Shown one piece after another: positions 52,801 through 61,280 of a stretch of DNA of 64,000 nucleotides; position 1 is the first letter of the stretch, and each line of letters begins with the position of its first letter. The position numbers and the translations under genes are program-made. The stretch is from Pseudaeromonas sp963677375 (GTDB lineage Bacteria > Pseudomonadota > Gammaproteobacteria > Enterobacterales > Aeromonadaceae). The stretch covers positions 13,138 to 77,137 of the forward strand of contig CAXXIF010000016.1 in NCBI GenBank assembly GCA_963677375.2. Reading direction: 5' to 3'. Below the pieces are notes generated by a model, which saw only the letters and a list, made by a program, of their open reading frames with translations, ran no database searches and was not told where the DNA came from.

Positions 52801-54538
52801 CATGACTATCCATGGTAATGATGGCATCAACCGCACAATTCAGAATGGATCTCAAACGACTCTCGCTATGTTGAACGGCCAGTTCAATCAGGGTCCGTTC
52901 GGTTACATCCTGACTGATACCAAAAATTCGACTGACCTGACCCTTGGCATCGAGTTCAACGTCAGCATAATCTTCAATCCAGGCCGTTGAACCGTCCTCA
53001 CGAATCAGCCGATAGGTCTCTTGATAACCGACCCCGTGACTAACGGCATGCTGGATACGTTTCTGAACCCGGGCACGATCCTCGGGGTGTATGGTGGCCA
53101 GCCACTTTTCTTGGCTCGCTGGGATCACTCCGGGAGCCAGACGCAAAATGGAATATATTTCATCGGCCCACCAAGTAGATGAGTCAATCAGATCCCATTC
53201 CCAGGCTCCGGCATTTGCAGCTGCCAATGCTAATTTTAACCGGGTCTCTTTATGCAGTAATTCACTTTCCGCTTTTTTACGTTGACTAATATCATCGGCC
53301 TGAAGAATGAATTCCTTTTCCTGGGTACTTGAGTAATTCAGGAGTGATAGACGAACATTAACCCAAATAATATGTCCATCTTTACATAGGTAACGTTTTT
53401 CAAATTCATAGTTATCTATTTCTCCACGCTGGATTGCCTCCAGATTTAATTTGGAGCGAAGTCTATCATCCGGGTGGCTTAGTTCATTTGCAGTGAGTCC
53501 TTTTAGTTCTTCCTTGGAGTATCCGAGCATTCGGCATAAGCAGGCATTTGCTTCTAATATTTCACCTTGCGTTGAAACGAGCGCGAAGCCGGTGGCTGCA
53601 AACTCAAGTGCTCCGCGCATTCTCGTTTCACTTTGCATTAGTTTTTTTCCACTCTTGCTCATTAACTCGGAGAGGAAGCCTATCAATTGTAGAAAAAACA
53701 CTGTGACAACGGTTGAGGAAAAAATTTCGTCACTGGACATGATCAAGAAAATGCCTGGGGTTGGTATCCAATTCCCAAGTATTAATATCCAGACTAAGAA
53801 TAAAGTTCCCAGTGTCCATGTCGCCACAAAAAATGCAGAATGATTCAAGGCCAAGAGGGCCAATAAAATAGCTATATAAATGAAAGGATTAATCAGTAGT
53901 GATGAGAGAGCAAAACAGATCCCGCAGGATGCTACAATGAAATAAAATAAACGCTTAGCGCCCATAAGGGAAAAGGTAGCCTTTAGACGACGACGAGAAA
54001 CTTTCAAACTTGGAATTAGAAATAGTAGCCCACCCAAACCATTGTAGAGCCAGCTTCTGAGTAATAATGGCCAATCCCAGCTGCCACTTGCAGACCAAAA
54101 TAAAGAGGCGCCCACTAACATGCCTATAGGTGCTACAATGCCAAGACAGATTAATATCAAGCGCAATAATAGTGTTTGATCAATATGTTCATCCGGCAAA
54201 GGGGCTGATTTTCTAAATAACCCATACACCAGCGTTATAAATAATATACTGCTAATAGCAGAGCAGAGCCCTTGCCAATAGACGACAGCCAACCCAAGGT
54301 CAATAATCAATGTGGCGGCGAAATAGCTAAGTAGTATCCCTCTGGAATGGACGGTGGATGAACGCAGGATCGTTCCTATTGCAACTCCGGTACAGAGCCA
54401 GTTGTTAAACAATAATAGTGGTTCACTAGTAAGCTTCCAGCTTAAGTAGCTAATGGATAAAAACAGAGGGAAATAGATTAAAGAACTCAAAAAACTATTA
54501 TAGTTTTGCTGTAATGGAAGCCATGCCCAAGATTTCAT
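49880..54538 (-). CDS. Hybrid sensor histidine kinase with MASE1-like, PAS, REC and HPt domains
   Basis: 1552 residues. An N-terminal polytopic region of about eight membrane segments (MASE1-like, about 10-290) precedes four PAS/PAC units (about 300-800). A HisKA domain follows with phospho-accepting His in NMSHEIRTPLNAVLG (about 848), then HATPase (TGLGLAISKRL). A first receiver is degenerate (LLLEDNQ, but FGW where the Asp should be and VQP for the Lys). The second is intact (LMDVQMPVMDG, Asp about 1274). An HPt domain ends the relay (LVHTLKGHAGTFG, His about 1411). The ATG overlaps the upstream cyclase gene by 4 nt (ATGA), so they are coupled. Confidence 0.9.
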   Translation of the reverse strand: MKSWAWLPLQQNYNSFLSSLIYFPLFLSISYLSWKLTSEPLLLFNNWLCTGVAIGTILRSSTVHSRGILLSYFAATLIIDLGLAVVYWQGLCSAISSILFITLVYGLFRKSAPLPDEHIDQTLLLRLILICLGIVAPIGMLVGASLFWSASGSWDWPLLLRSWLYNGLGGLLFLIPSLKVSRRRLKATFSLMGAKRLFYFIVASCGICFALSSLLINPFIYIAILLALLALNHSAFFVATWTLGTLFLVWILILGNWIPTPGIFLIMSSDEIFSSTVVTVFFLQLIGFLSELMSKSGKKLMQSETRMRGALEFAATGFALVSTQGEILEANACLCRMLGYSKEELKGLTANELSHPDDRLRSKLNLEAIQRGEIDNYEFEKRYLCKDGHIIWVNVRLSLLNYSSTQEKEFILQADDISQRKKAESELLHKETRLKLALAAANAGAWEWDLIDSSTWWADEIYSILRLAPGVIPASQEKWLATIHPEDRARVQKRIQHAVSHGVGYQETYRLIREDGSTAWIEDYADVELDAKGQVSRIFGISQDVTERTLIELAVQHSESRLRSILNCAVDAIITMDSHGRIHSFNPSAEKMFGYLSCEILGEEISILIPSPHKERHHNYIERYLKTGIPHIIGQGREVQALHKSGRLIPIELTVTEVENQGEHFFTGMLRDISAHKQAEAALISARSELQSVINAASEIAIIATTPDGVITLFNSGAERMLGYSATDMVGIRTPIMLHDMDEVISRSIELTNSSGKVITGFAVFVYEAIQHGFEAREWIYIRKDGSRLTVLLTITPIRDSDGLITGFLGIAKDITPLKITQAELYRAKIQAEQANKAKSEFLANMSHEIRTPLNAVLGIAFLLGNTSLDISQKQYVKMISGAGRSLLLILNDILDFSKIEAGRMDISQVEFNLDEILDELASIMSVNAADKDLDLLISVQSDVPRILMGDGMRLQQILINLTGNAIKFTQEGHVSLQIALETVSPEIINIRFTVLDTGIGMSQQQQDRLFQPFSQADNSMTRKYGGTGLGLAISKRLVELMGGSIGVKSQLDSGSEFWFCLPFCPIHDATASPVKYPLKALQVLLLEDNQVLMESMTLAIESLGWGVTQAFTVAEAKTKLDATEYDLLLFGWPLQQENSLQLLEQGDGWNKTIPIALTRLHQKENLYLDPLSAKLSATLVQPMTGSCVYNAVLEARSQHAGSPDELIQQLVPKTFTANALANVSVLLVEDNEINQMVACRILEQEGASVEVVNNGQEAITRMQQPNVFSIILMDVQMPVMDGYTATRILRQELGIQIPILAMTAGVMHSEQEQCRQSGMNDIIAKPVDVIQMLSCIKRHLKLELIDPLLATTALQTAEQALNLMPLRQTFGDDDSLIAQLLMQFQSETRQFHEQLDHYLADQDLTAAARLVHTLKGHAGTFGSARLANQARQVELAIREKRSAELVMLLPELFESLDELHNAIAFWLARQEGKNDHIAPLNEHEFNEQMLTLENLLQENNIAALDQFDALRVSLAQRCELAQLNTLIAAIEALNFQLAAQLLHQLNHDVSD

Positions 54539-55473
54539 GCCGCGGCCTCTGGATTGTTTTTTTGATAGACACAAACCCGGTCTCGCCCCTGATGTTTAGC
54601 CTTATATAGGGCTTCGTCACAGTACTTGATTAACTCCTGAACGCTATCGGACTCGCTCGGGATTTGTGAGGCGATTCCGACACTAATAGTGACAATACCC
54701 AATTCGGATCTCTGATGTGGAAGCGCCAAACGGTGAATTTGTTCCAGCAGCCAGTTTCCATAGTGCAAGGTTTGCTCGGCATTGCAATTGGGCAGCACAA
54801 CCATGAATTCTTCGCCTCCATAGCGACACACAGACTCGGCGGGACGCCGGGTTGCCGAAACTATGGTACTGGCAATGTGCCGTAGACAATCATCGCCTTG
54901 CAGATGACCATAACAATCGTTGTAGGCTTTAAAAAAATCCACATCCAGCATCGCCAGCCCCAGAGGTGCTCCGACACGCATATGACGCCTAAATTCAACA
55001 TCCAGGATCTCGTCTAGGGCCCGTCGATTAAATACACCCGTCATACCATCGCGATTGGCCAAGCGACGTAGCCTGTCCGATTGTTGCTTCAGGGTTATAT
55101 GGGTCCGAACGCGGGCGCGAATGACAGGTGGATTCAATGGTTTACTAATGAAGTCCACTCCGCCCACCTCCAGGGCTTGAACTTCATGCTCCATACTCTG
55201 ATGCGAAGTCACAAAAATGACAGCCGCATCGGCCAGTAGGGGATCCAGTTTTAGCTGTTTGCAGACCTCATACCCACTCATTCCTGGCATCTCGACATCC
55301 AGCAAGATGAGATCGGGTTGTTTATCACGCGCAATTTTCAAGGCACTGTTGCCATCGGTGGCAAAGAATATTTCGCCCATGTTATGCAGGATATGGGCGA
55401 GAAAACGTAGGTTGGTCGGGCTGTCATCCACCAGTAGCAGACGAGCCGGTATACAGTGCGATTCCAGTTCCAA
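54535..55473 (-). CDS. Response regulator with GGDEF diguanylate cyclase domain
   Basis: 312 residues, PleD-like but with one receiver. The receiver (RLLLVDDSPTNLRFL, phospho-Asp in LILLDVEMPGMSG, Lys in FISKPLNPP) is followed by a GGDEF domain with active site RYGGEEF. The inhibitory site before it is RPAE rather than RxxD, so product inhibition may be altered. It starts with TTG and no strong ribosome-binding site; no nearer ATG retains the receiver. The 3' end overlaps the hybrid kinase gene, making a direct phosphorelay partnership likely. Confidence 0.9.
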   Translation of the reverse strand: MELESHCIPARLLLVDDSPTNLRFLAHILHNMGEIFFATDGNSALKIARDKQPDLILLDVEMPGMSGYEVCKQLKLDPLLADAAVIFVTSHQSMEHEVQALEVGGVDFISKPLNPPVIRARVRTHITLKQQSDRLRRLANRDGMTGVFNRRALDEILDVEFRRHMRVGAPLGLAMLDVDFFKAYNDCYGHLQGDDCLRHIASTIVSATRRPAESVCRYGGEEFMVVLPNCNAEQTLHYGNWLLEQIHRLALPHQRSELGIVTISVGIASQIPSESDSVQELIKYCDEALYKAKHQGRDRVCVYQKNNPEAAA

Positions 55474-55598
55474 GGGGTATATCCAATGGCGGTCTTATCT
55501 TCCAATTTATAGGTGACAGACCGGAAAATCGCTAATAAAACAGGGGGGTTATCTGTAGTTACATCACAGCAGCGACGGGTTGATGCAGTAGTTTGATG

Positions 55599-56285
55599 TT
55601 AATCAACATTCAGATATTTGTGCATTTGCACCGACAGCCGCCAGTTTCGTTCAATACAGACTCTGATGGCCAGTTCGGTGGCCCGGCGTTGTTGACTGAT
55701 CGGTTGCAGGCAAATGATCTTTTCCTCGCCGCGCTGACATCTGGCAAGCAGATGATCCAGCTCATGGATATGTTTTTCCATGGCCACGGGGTGTTTTATC
55801 TCCTGGGCACGCAGCAGGGCGCTATCCAGAATGGTGTAACCACCTTTCATGCCGATCTTGGGGGATAGCGTGACCCAGCAGCTGCTATCTGCACGGATTT
55901 CTGCTGTGCCGCTGGTCTCTATTTGTACCTTGTACCCTAGCTCTATCAACGCTCGACTCAAAGGGCGCAAATCATACTGACAAGGCTCACCTCCGGTTAA
56001 CACTACATGTCTGGCGGTATAGCCCAGCTCCCGTAAGGTAAGGCAGAGTTGCTCTGTGGTCATGCTGGCCCAACAGGCGGATTCGCTCGAATGGTCGAGG
56101 ATCTGTTGACTCGATACCTCATGATCCGGATCTACAACCCAGGTATGACGTGTATCACACCAGGAACAGCCGACATCACATCCCTGCAGACGGATAAAGA
56201 TCGCGGGTTGTCCGGTAAAATAACCTTCGCCTTGGATGCTCTGAAAAATTTCATTGATGGGATAAATCAGCTCTTGGGATGCCAT
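55599..56285 (-). CDS. queE: 7-carboxy-7-deazaguanine synthase
   Basis: 228 residues. A radical SAM enzyme of the queuosine precursor pathway converting carboxytetrahydropterin to CDG. The cluster motif is CDVGCSWCDT (CxxxCxxC, about residues 35-42), with the family N-terminus YPINEIFQSIQGEGYFTGQPAIFIRLQG and VLTGGEP. ATG 56285 gives the conserved N-terminus. Other que genes are not in the window; it sits between two cyclic-di-GMP genes. Confidence 0.94.
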   Translation of the reverse strand: MASQELIYPINEIFQSIQGEGYFTGQPAIFIRLQGCDVGCSWCDTRHTWVVDPDHEVSSQQILDHSSESACWASMTTEQLCLTLRELGYTARHVVLTGGEPCQYDLRPLSRALIELGYKVQIETSGTAEIRADSSCWVTLSPKIGMKGGYTILDSALLRAQEIKHPVAMEKHIHELDHLLARCQRGEEKIICLQPISQQRRATELAIRVCIERNWRLSVQMHKYLNVD

Positions 56286-56381
56286 AGTTCTCACTCGAAG
56301 TAACAAAGGCAAACTGAGCCCTGCCTTAATGATGGGCGGGAGGGTAACAAAAGAGCGATTCTTGTAAAAGCGCAATTCGCT

Positions 56382-59300
56382 CTAAAGCATATTGATGGCT
56401 TGTAGGGGAGAATGGGGTGGGGTTTGTAAGGCATGTCCCTTGCCGTTACGTTTTACTTCGTACAGCATCTGGTCTGCATTCTGTAATAACTCGGCATCAT
56501 CCAGCGGATCTGTGAGATGAGTACTGTCTGTTACCCCAATGGAGCAACTTAGCCAGTGCTCCTGTGGCAAATGGATGTCCCGTTCCAGATAATCCGTGAG
56601 GGCTTGGCCGTAACCTTGGTAGGCATTGAGTGATTCGATCAGTCGGACCAGTGCCACCATGGCCTCACTGGACTTGGTATGAGGGAACAGCACCAAAAAC
56701 TCATCCCCCCCCCAACGACAAGCTACATCAAAATCACGCAGGGTGTTTCGCAGTAAATCGGCAAACCAGCGCAGCAGTTGATCGCCAATGTCATGACCGA
56801 AGGTGTCGTTGTAATATTTGAAGTTATCCAGGTCGATGAAAGCCAATGAGAGATAGGGAACATCGGCTCCATAGCGGGCAATGCGTTTCAATTCCTGCCG
56901 CAGCAAAGTCTGAAAATTCTGGCGATTACTCAGACCTGTCAGGACATCGGTAGAACTTAAGGTAATCAATTGCCGACGTTGGCGCAGGTTTACCAATTGC
57001 CCGGCCAACTGATTACCGATGAATTGCAGAATGTCGCGATCAGATTTGTGTAGCGGAGCACTATCCGCAAAAGTGAGTAGAATCATTTCACCAATCTGAC
57101 GTTGTCCCTCCAACAGGGGATGGCAGAGTACAGAAGAAAAACGCACCGCCTGTTTGGGGGCGGGCACTTCCCCATTGAATAGCAGTCGGGTTGTAGTGTG
57201 ATTGCCCAACCAGTCACTCAGGCTCCGACTATCCAAATGATTGTCCGGGACTTGGCTGTATTGTGCTAATTCGTATATCTCTTGCTCATGATTCACTAAT
57301 AAGAAACCAGCCTGCGCATTAAAATGGGTACAAATTAGTCGCAATGTTTCAGCCGCTATTTCTTTTTCACTTTCCATGTCTACAGCTAACTGCTGCAAGG
57401 TTGCCAGCAAACGCATTTCATGGACCCGCTGCCAGAGCTGATTCATCCGCTGTTCTTGACTGACCAGGTGCAGGAGTTGATCCAGCTCCAATTTAGGCGG
57501 TGATAACATGTCATGAACTTTAGGCATTGACTGCAGTTTCCAGGCACAAATGATGCGCTGCCTGCTGGTCGGGAACTTATATTTCTGGCATAACGTGATG
57601 GCCTGACGCAGGTGATGATAGGCCGCTTTGATATCGGCCAAGTGCCGCTGGATACGGATCGCAGCTTCATGTAACAGGATCTGATGATGCACGGTCAGGT
57701 CTGTTTCGGTATCACAGACGGCCGTGGCTTCATCCAGCTCAACCAAAGCTTGCTGGTAATTCTGCTGGTGTGCCTCCAACAAGGCTCGCAGCAACGGCCG
57801 CATGAATTTTCCCTCTGCCGAAACCGGGATATCCAGATTATAACTGCGTTCTAAATCTTGCTCGGCCCGGACCCATTCACCTTGATGCAGGTGAATCACA
57901 CCTTGCAATAACAACACATCATGGAGATTCCGGAATGGGAAATAAGTTGTACCACGGATACGTAGCATCTCGCGGAGTGTATTCAGCACCAGCGAGGCAC
58001 TACCATTTTCCTGCACTTCAGCATAGAGCCATGCCAGGTTATACAAGCTAATGGTAATTTCAGAAAAATCATTCAGCCGTAATACGGTATTGAGAGCCGA
58101 GAGATAGTAACGATGAGCCCCAGTATAATTTTCTCTCTGACAGAGCATATATCCGATGCCATTACGGATACGCGCCAACTCACCCGGCACATTCAGCTGC
58201 TCGCGCAAATGTTCACTAATTCTGAAACAGCGCAGTGCTCGTCGATAGCGGTTCAACTGACTGTAAATGACGCCGCGACTCTGAAATGCGGCGGCTAAAT
58301 CGGCTTGATAGTCATAATGATATGCCAAGCGGATGGCCTCGATGGAGCAGTCGAGAGCCGAGTCATGGTTGAGCGATTTTTCGAAGGGGACTTGGGCAAA
58401 AATATTCCGCAGCACATAAATTCGACCACTGACCATCTGATGGGTATCGAGAAGCTGTAACAGCTGATGTAGCCGGGAAAAGCCAAAGGGAATATTGGCT
58501 TTATCGCAGGCCACAAAATGAACAAAGAGGGCTTGCGTCTGCAGGAGTTCATCGTCGGCGGCGCTGCCTAATTTGATCGCGAGTTGGCTATAACGAATGG
58601 CCGTCGTCAGGTCGGAGCGGAAGATATGGGCCATAGCCAATTCGCGATAGGCCATACATAAATGGGAGGAGTTATTAGCAACCTGGGCCTGCTCCAGCAG
58701 CCGATCAAAGGTGGTAATAGCCTCTTCATGCTCACCACAATAGAGCTGCGCCCTTCCCAAACAGAGTAAGACCTGCCATTTATAGCGGCCGTCCTGATCA
58801 AACTCACCCCGCTCCAGACGTTGCATCAATTTTCTGGTCGCGACCACCGATTCATTAAAACAGAGCATGTCCAGCAGTTGTTCGCAGCGGGCGAGGGCCG
58901 CGTAATCATGCTGGGTACCCAGATCGGCCAGACCTGGCCAATTCATGAAGGGGGCCGGAGTGGTGTCAAATGGATGGGGATAGACGATGCCACTGCTGTC
59001 CATCTGGCTGACCCATTGCTCCCACAATTGCTGATGGTTTTCATCGCTGTGCTGGTAGCTGGGATCGATGCCAATGACCAGTAAGAATTTACCGCTATGG
59101 GAGCCCTGGATCAGCTCTTCAATCAACTTCAGGGTCGTCGGGCCAGCAAACTGAATGCCCGTTATCAACAATAACTGCGGTGTATCGGCGGTTAAAAACG
59201 ACAGGAAGCGGAGCAATAAAGTGCGAATGCGTCGGGATTGGAAGGAGAGATCATCCGGTAACGGAAACTCCACCCGTATCGGCTCACGGCCGGCGAAATA

Positions 59301-59609
59301 GTCCGCAAACAGACTACGCTCTGCCCCTTTGAGCTGGAGTGCATCCAGGGCGACAGACGCATTGATCTTGTTGCGATGTAACAGACTGCGTAATAGCGGA
59401 AGAAGGGGCGAATAGGGTTCAAGCGCATCATGTTCTGTCATGCGCCAACGCAAGGGAGAAATGTTGCGTTGCAGGCAGTAGTCATCCAGTACGGCTCGCA
59501 ACAGGGCTCCAGCCCGTGAATGCACGAAGACACAATCACCCCGTTGGTTCAATGCTTGAAGCCAATGCTTGTCCAACCAGGTATCGAATCTAACACTCAC
59601 TGAATACAT
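56382..59609 (-). CDS. Large TPR-GAF-GGDEF diguanylate cyclase
   Basis: 1075 residues. The first about 230 residues look like a decayed MalT-type NTPase region (LITGIQFAGPTTLKLIEELI, no Walker A). A long helical repeat region of TPR type follows (about 250-730; YCGEHEEAITTFDRLLEQAQ, RYRRALRCFRISEHL), then a GAF domain (about 750-890) and a C-terminal GGDEF domain. The last has an intact RWGGDEF and an RxxD inhibitory site (RDFD) five residues before it, so cyclase activity with feedback is likely. AAAGGA precedes ATG 59609; a GTG eight codons upstream is possible. Confidence 0.87.
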   Translation of the reverse strand: MYSVSVRFDTWLDKHWLQALNQRGDCVFVHSRAGALLRAVLDDYCLQRNISPLRWRMTEHDALEPYSPLLPLLRSLLHRNKINASVALDALQLKGAERSLFADYFAGREPIRVEFPLPDDLSFQSRRIRTLLLRFLSFLTADTPQLLLITGIQFAGPTTLKLIEELIQGSHSGKFLLVIGIDPSYQHSDENHQQLWEQWVSQMDSSGIVYPHPFDTTPAPFMNWPGLADLGTQHDYAALARCEQLLDMLCFNESVVATRKLMQRLERGEFDQDGRYKWQVLLCLGRAQLYCGEHEEAITTFDRLLEQAQVANNSSHLCMAYRELAMAHIFRSDLTTAIRYSQLAIKLGSAADDELLQTQALFVHFVACDKANIPFGFSRLHQLLQLLDTHQMVSGRIYVLRNIFAQVPFEKSLNHDSALDCSIEAIRLAYHYDYQADLAAAFQSRGVIYSQLNRYRRALRCFRISEHLREQLNVPGELARIRNGIGYMLCQRENYTGAHRYYLSALNTVLRLNDFSEITISLYNLAWLYAEVQENGSASLVLNTLREMLRIRGTTYFPFRNLHDVLLLQGVIHLHQGEWVRAEQDLERSYNLDIPVSAEGKFMRPLLRALLEAHQQNYQQALVELDEATAVCDTETDLTVHHQILLHEAAIRIQRHLADIKAAYHHLRQAITLCQKYKFPTSRQRIICAWKLQSMPKVHDMLSPPKLELDQLLHLVSQEQRMNQLWQRVHEMRLLATLQQLAVDMESEKEIAAETLRLICTHFNAQAGFLLVNHEQEIYELAQYSQVPDNHLDSRSLSDWLGNHTTTRLLFNGEVPAPKQAVRFSSVLCHPLLEGQRQIGEMILLTFADSAPLHKSDRDILQFIGNQLAGQLVNLRQRRQLITLSSTDVLTGLSNRQNFQTLLRQELKRIARYGADVPYLSLAFIDLDNFKYYNDTFGHDIGDQLLRWFADLLRNTLRDFDVACRWGGDEFLVLFPHTKSSEAMVALVRLIESLNAYQGYGQALTDYLERDIHLPQEHWLSCSIGVTDSTHLTDPLDDAELLQNADQMLYEVKRNGKGHALQTPPHSPLQAINML

Positions 59610-59953
59610 GTTCCTTTCATTCCCTTGAATCACAATATGTTACGCGGTGAACAGGTTAAATATCCAAGCAATTCACTCAATAACGCGGTGTGGATCAAAC
59701 GCGAAGGAGTGATGTAACTGTCTCTGCACCAGGAGTGTGATCTGGCTACTGTCTGCACACAGAGTAATCGGGAGTTCCAGGTCCATAGCCGCAGGATAAA
59801 GTGACTACCGGGGGAGGTGGGGATTTAGTCGCTATCGTATAAATACAACTGTATGTATAATCAGTGGTGGTGAGTTAGCTAAAGTGGCTAACCCATGAGT
59901 CGCAACCGCGTTTTTTTGCTTGATGCGAATAACAAAAACAATGTCCACGCGCC
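59610..59953. other. Divergent promoter region between the GGDEF and recombinase genes
   Basis: 344 nt without a gene. It holds a LexA-like box (59849-59864) and an inverted repeat GTTAGC/GCTAAC with a 7-nt centre (59874-59892), which may be operators or recombination sites for the adjacent recombinase. Confidence 0.5.
59849..59864 (+). promoter_or_regulatory. LexA (SOS) box-like sequence
   Basis: CTGTATGTATAATCAG agrees with the E. coli SOS consensus CTGTATATATATACAG at 13 of 16 positions, including both conserved outer trinucleotides CTG and CAG. It lies 90 nt before the start of the tyrosine recombinase gene. Confidence 0.45.
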
Positions 59954-61267
59954 ATGAGCCATCAGGAATTACGCATGCAAGAAGAAACCTTACCGCCTGT
60001 GATGCCATTATTTGATGCCGTACACCTGATTGATGACGGCAATCATCAAGTAAATCAACATATTATGAACATTGCTCTGCAAGATGTTCCCGATGCCACT
60101 CTAGTTTATGAATATGCAGTTGCCTGGCTACTGGAGCAAAAACACCGAGAAAACAATTACAAGAGTTATCGCAGTGAATTAACCACATTTTTGCATTGGT
60201 GTTTTGATGTGGAACAGATATCACTGGCCGCGATCAGTCGGCGGGTTCTGCTGCGTTATCTGGAGTATTGCCGGAACCCGCCCCAGACACTGATTGCCTA
60301 CCACAATGTCCCTCAGTTTTTGGAGGACAAATTGTGTGGTGAGCGGATGGTCAATCCAGCCTGGCGCCCCTTTCTGGGCAAAAAACAGTCGGGGCAACCT
60401 CAGCCCTATGTGTTGAGTGACAAGTCACTACAGACGAAACTGGCTATCCTTTCCTCTTTTTATAACTATCTGATTGCTGAGGATTATACCGAACGTAATC
60501 CTGCCATCATGGTGATGAAAGCCGGCAATTATACGCCCACGACTCTATCGGCCGAGAGCTGGGACGAGAGTTGCGCGGCCTTCAGCGAATTGCAGTGGTC
60601 CTATGTCATGGCCACGGCCGAGAAGCTGGCAGATGCCGAACCCGAGCAGCATGAACGCTCACTGTTTTTGTTGTGCCTCATGTATGGCTGCTACTTACGT
60701 ATCTCGGAGGTTGCCGCCCGGCCCGGTTTTTCACCGGTCATGGGGCAATTTCGCCGGGATAAGAAGAGTGGGGTCTGGGGATTTCACATTCCCATGAGTA
60801 AGGGCGGCAAGCGTCGTACCGTGGCCGTCTCCGATCAGTTACTAGTGGCGCTATCTCGTTATCGACTATTTCTGGGGCTGAGTCGGTTACCGAGCCCCGG
60901 AGAAAACAGCCCCTTGTTTGTGCGGCACCGCGCCGCAGGGCGGGGGCGCCAGAGTGGTTTACTCAACGCCAATCTGGGGATACGCCACCTGCGGGATCTC
61001 ATCAAGCAGGTATTCGAGTTGGCTGCGGATACCGCTGCCGCCGATGGCTTCGATCTGGATGCCCAAGAGATGCGGCTGATGACTCCCCACAGTATTCGTC
61101 ATACTGGAATTACCCATGATATCAATCTGAATGGTCGGCCCTTGTCCCATGTGCAGGCCGATGCCGGTCATGACAGCATAGACACCACCTCCCAGTATCT
61201 GCACACCAGCCGGATCGAGCGCCATGAATCGGCCGCCCGCAAGCCACTGGATCGACTGAAACCTTAA
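59954..61267 (+). CDS. Tyrosine recombinase / phage integrase family protein
   Basis: 437 residues. An N-terminal SAM-like core-binding domain (YAVAWLLEQKHRENNYKSYRSELTTFLHWCF) precedes the catalytic domain. The catalytic residues are Arg in LRISEVA, Lys in MSKGGKRRTV, H-x-x-R in TPHSIRHTGI, His in DAGHDSI, and the nucleophile Tyr in TTSQYLHTSR. It is not next to a tRNA, excisionase or phage genes and is not of the integron IntI type. It is not recognisable as XerC/XerD. Target and role unknown; chromosomal composition. Confidence 0.87.
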   Translation: MSHQELRMQEETLPPVMPLFDAVHLIDDGNHQVNQHIMNIALQDVPDATLVYEYAVAWLLEQKHRENNYKSYRSELTTFLHWCFDVEQISLAAISRRVLLRYLEYCRNPPQTLIAYHNVPQFLEDKLCGERMVNPAWRPFLGKKQSGQPQPYVLSDKSLQTKLAILSSFYNYLIAEDYTERNPAIMVMKAGNYTPTTLSAESWDESCAAFSELQWSYVMATAEKLADAEPEQHERSLFLLCLMYGCYLRISEVAARPGFSPVMGQFRRDKKSGVWGFHIPMSKGGKRRTVAVSDQLLVALSRYRLFLGLSRLPSPGENSPLFVRHRAAGRGRQSGLLNANLGIRHLRDLIKQVFELAADTAAADGFDLDAQEMRLMTPHSIRHTGITHDINLNGRPLSHVQADAGHDSIDTTSQYLHTSRIERHESAARKPLDRLKP

Positions 61268-61280
61268 TGGTTATCCCCGG

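Noticed and set aside
59954..61267. XerC/XerD or an integron integrase
   Set aside because: It is much longer than Xer proteins (about 300 residues), and I see no integron-specific insertion near the catalytic histidine region.
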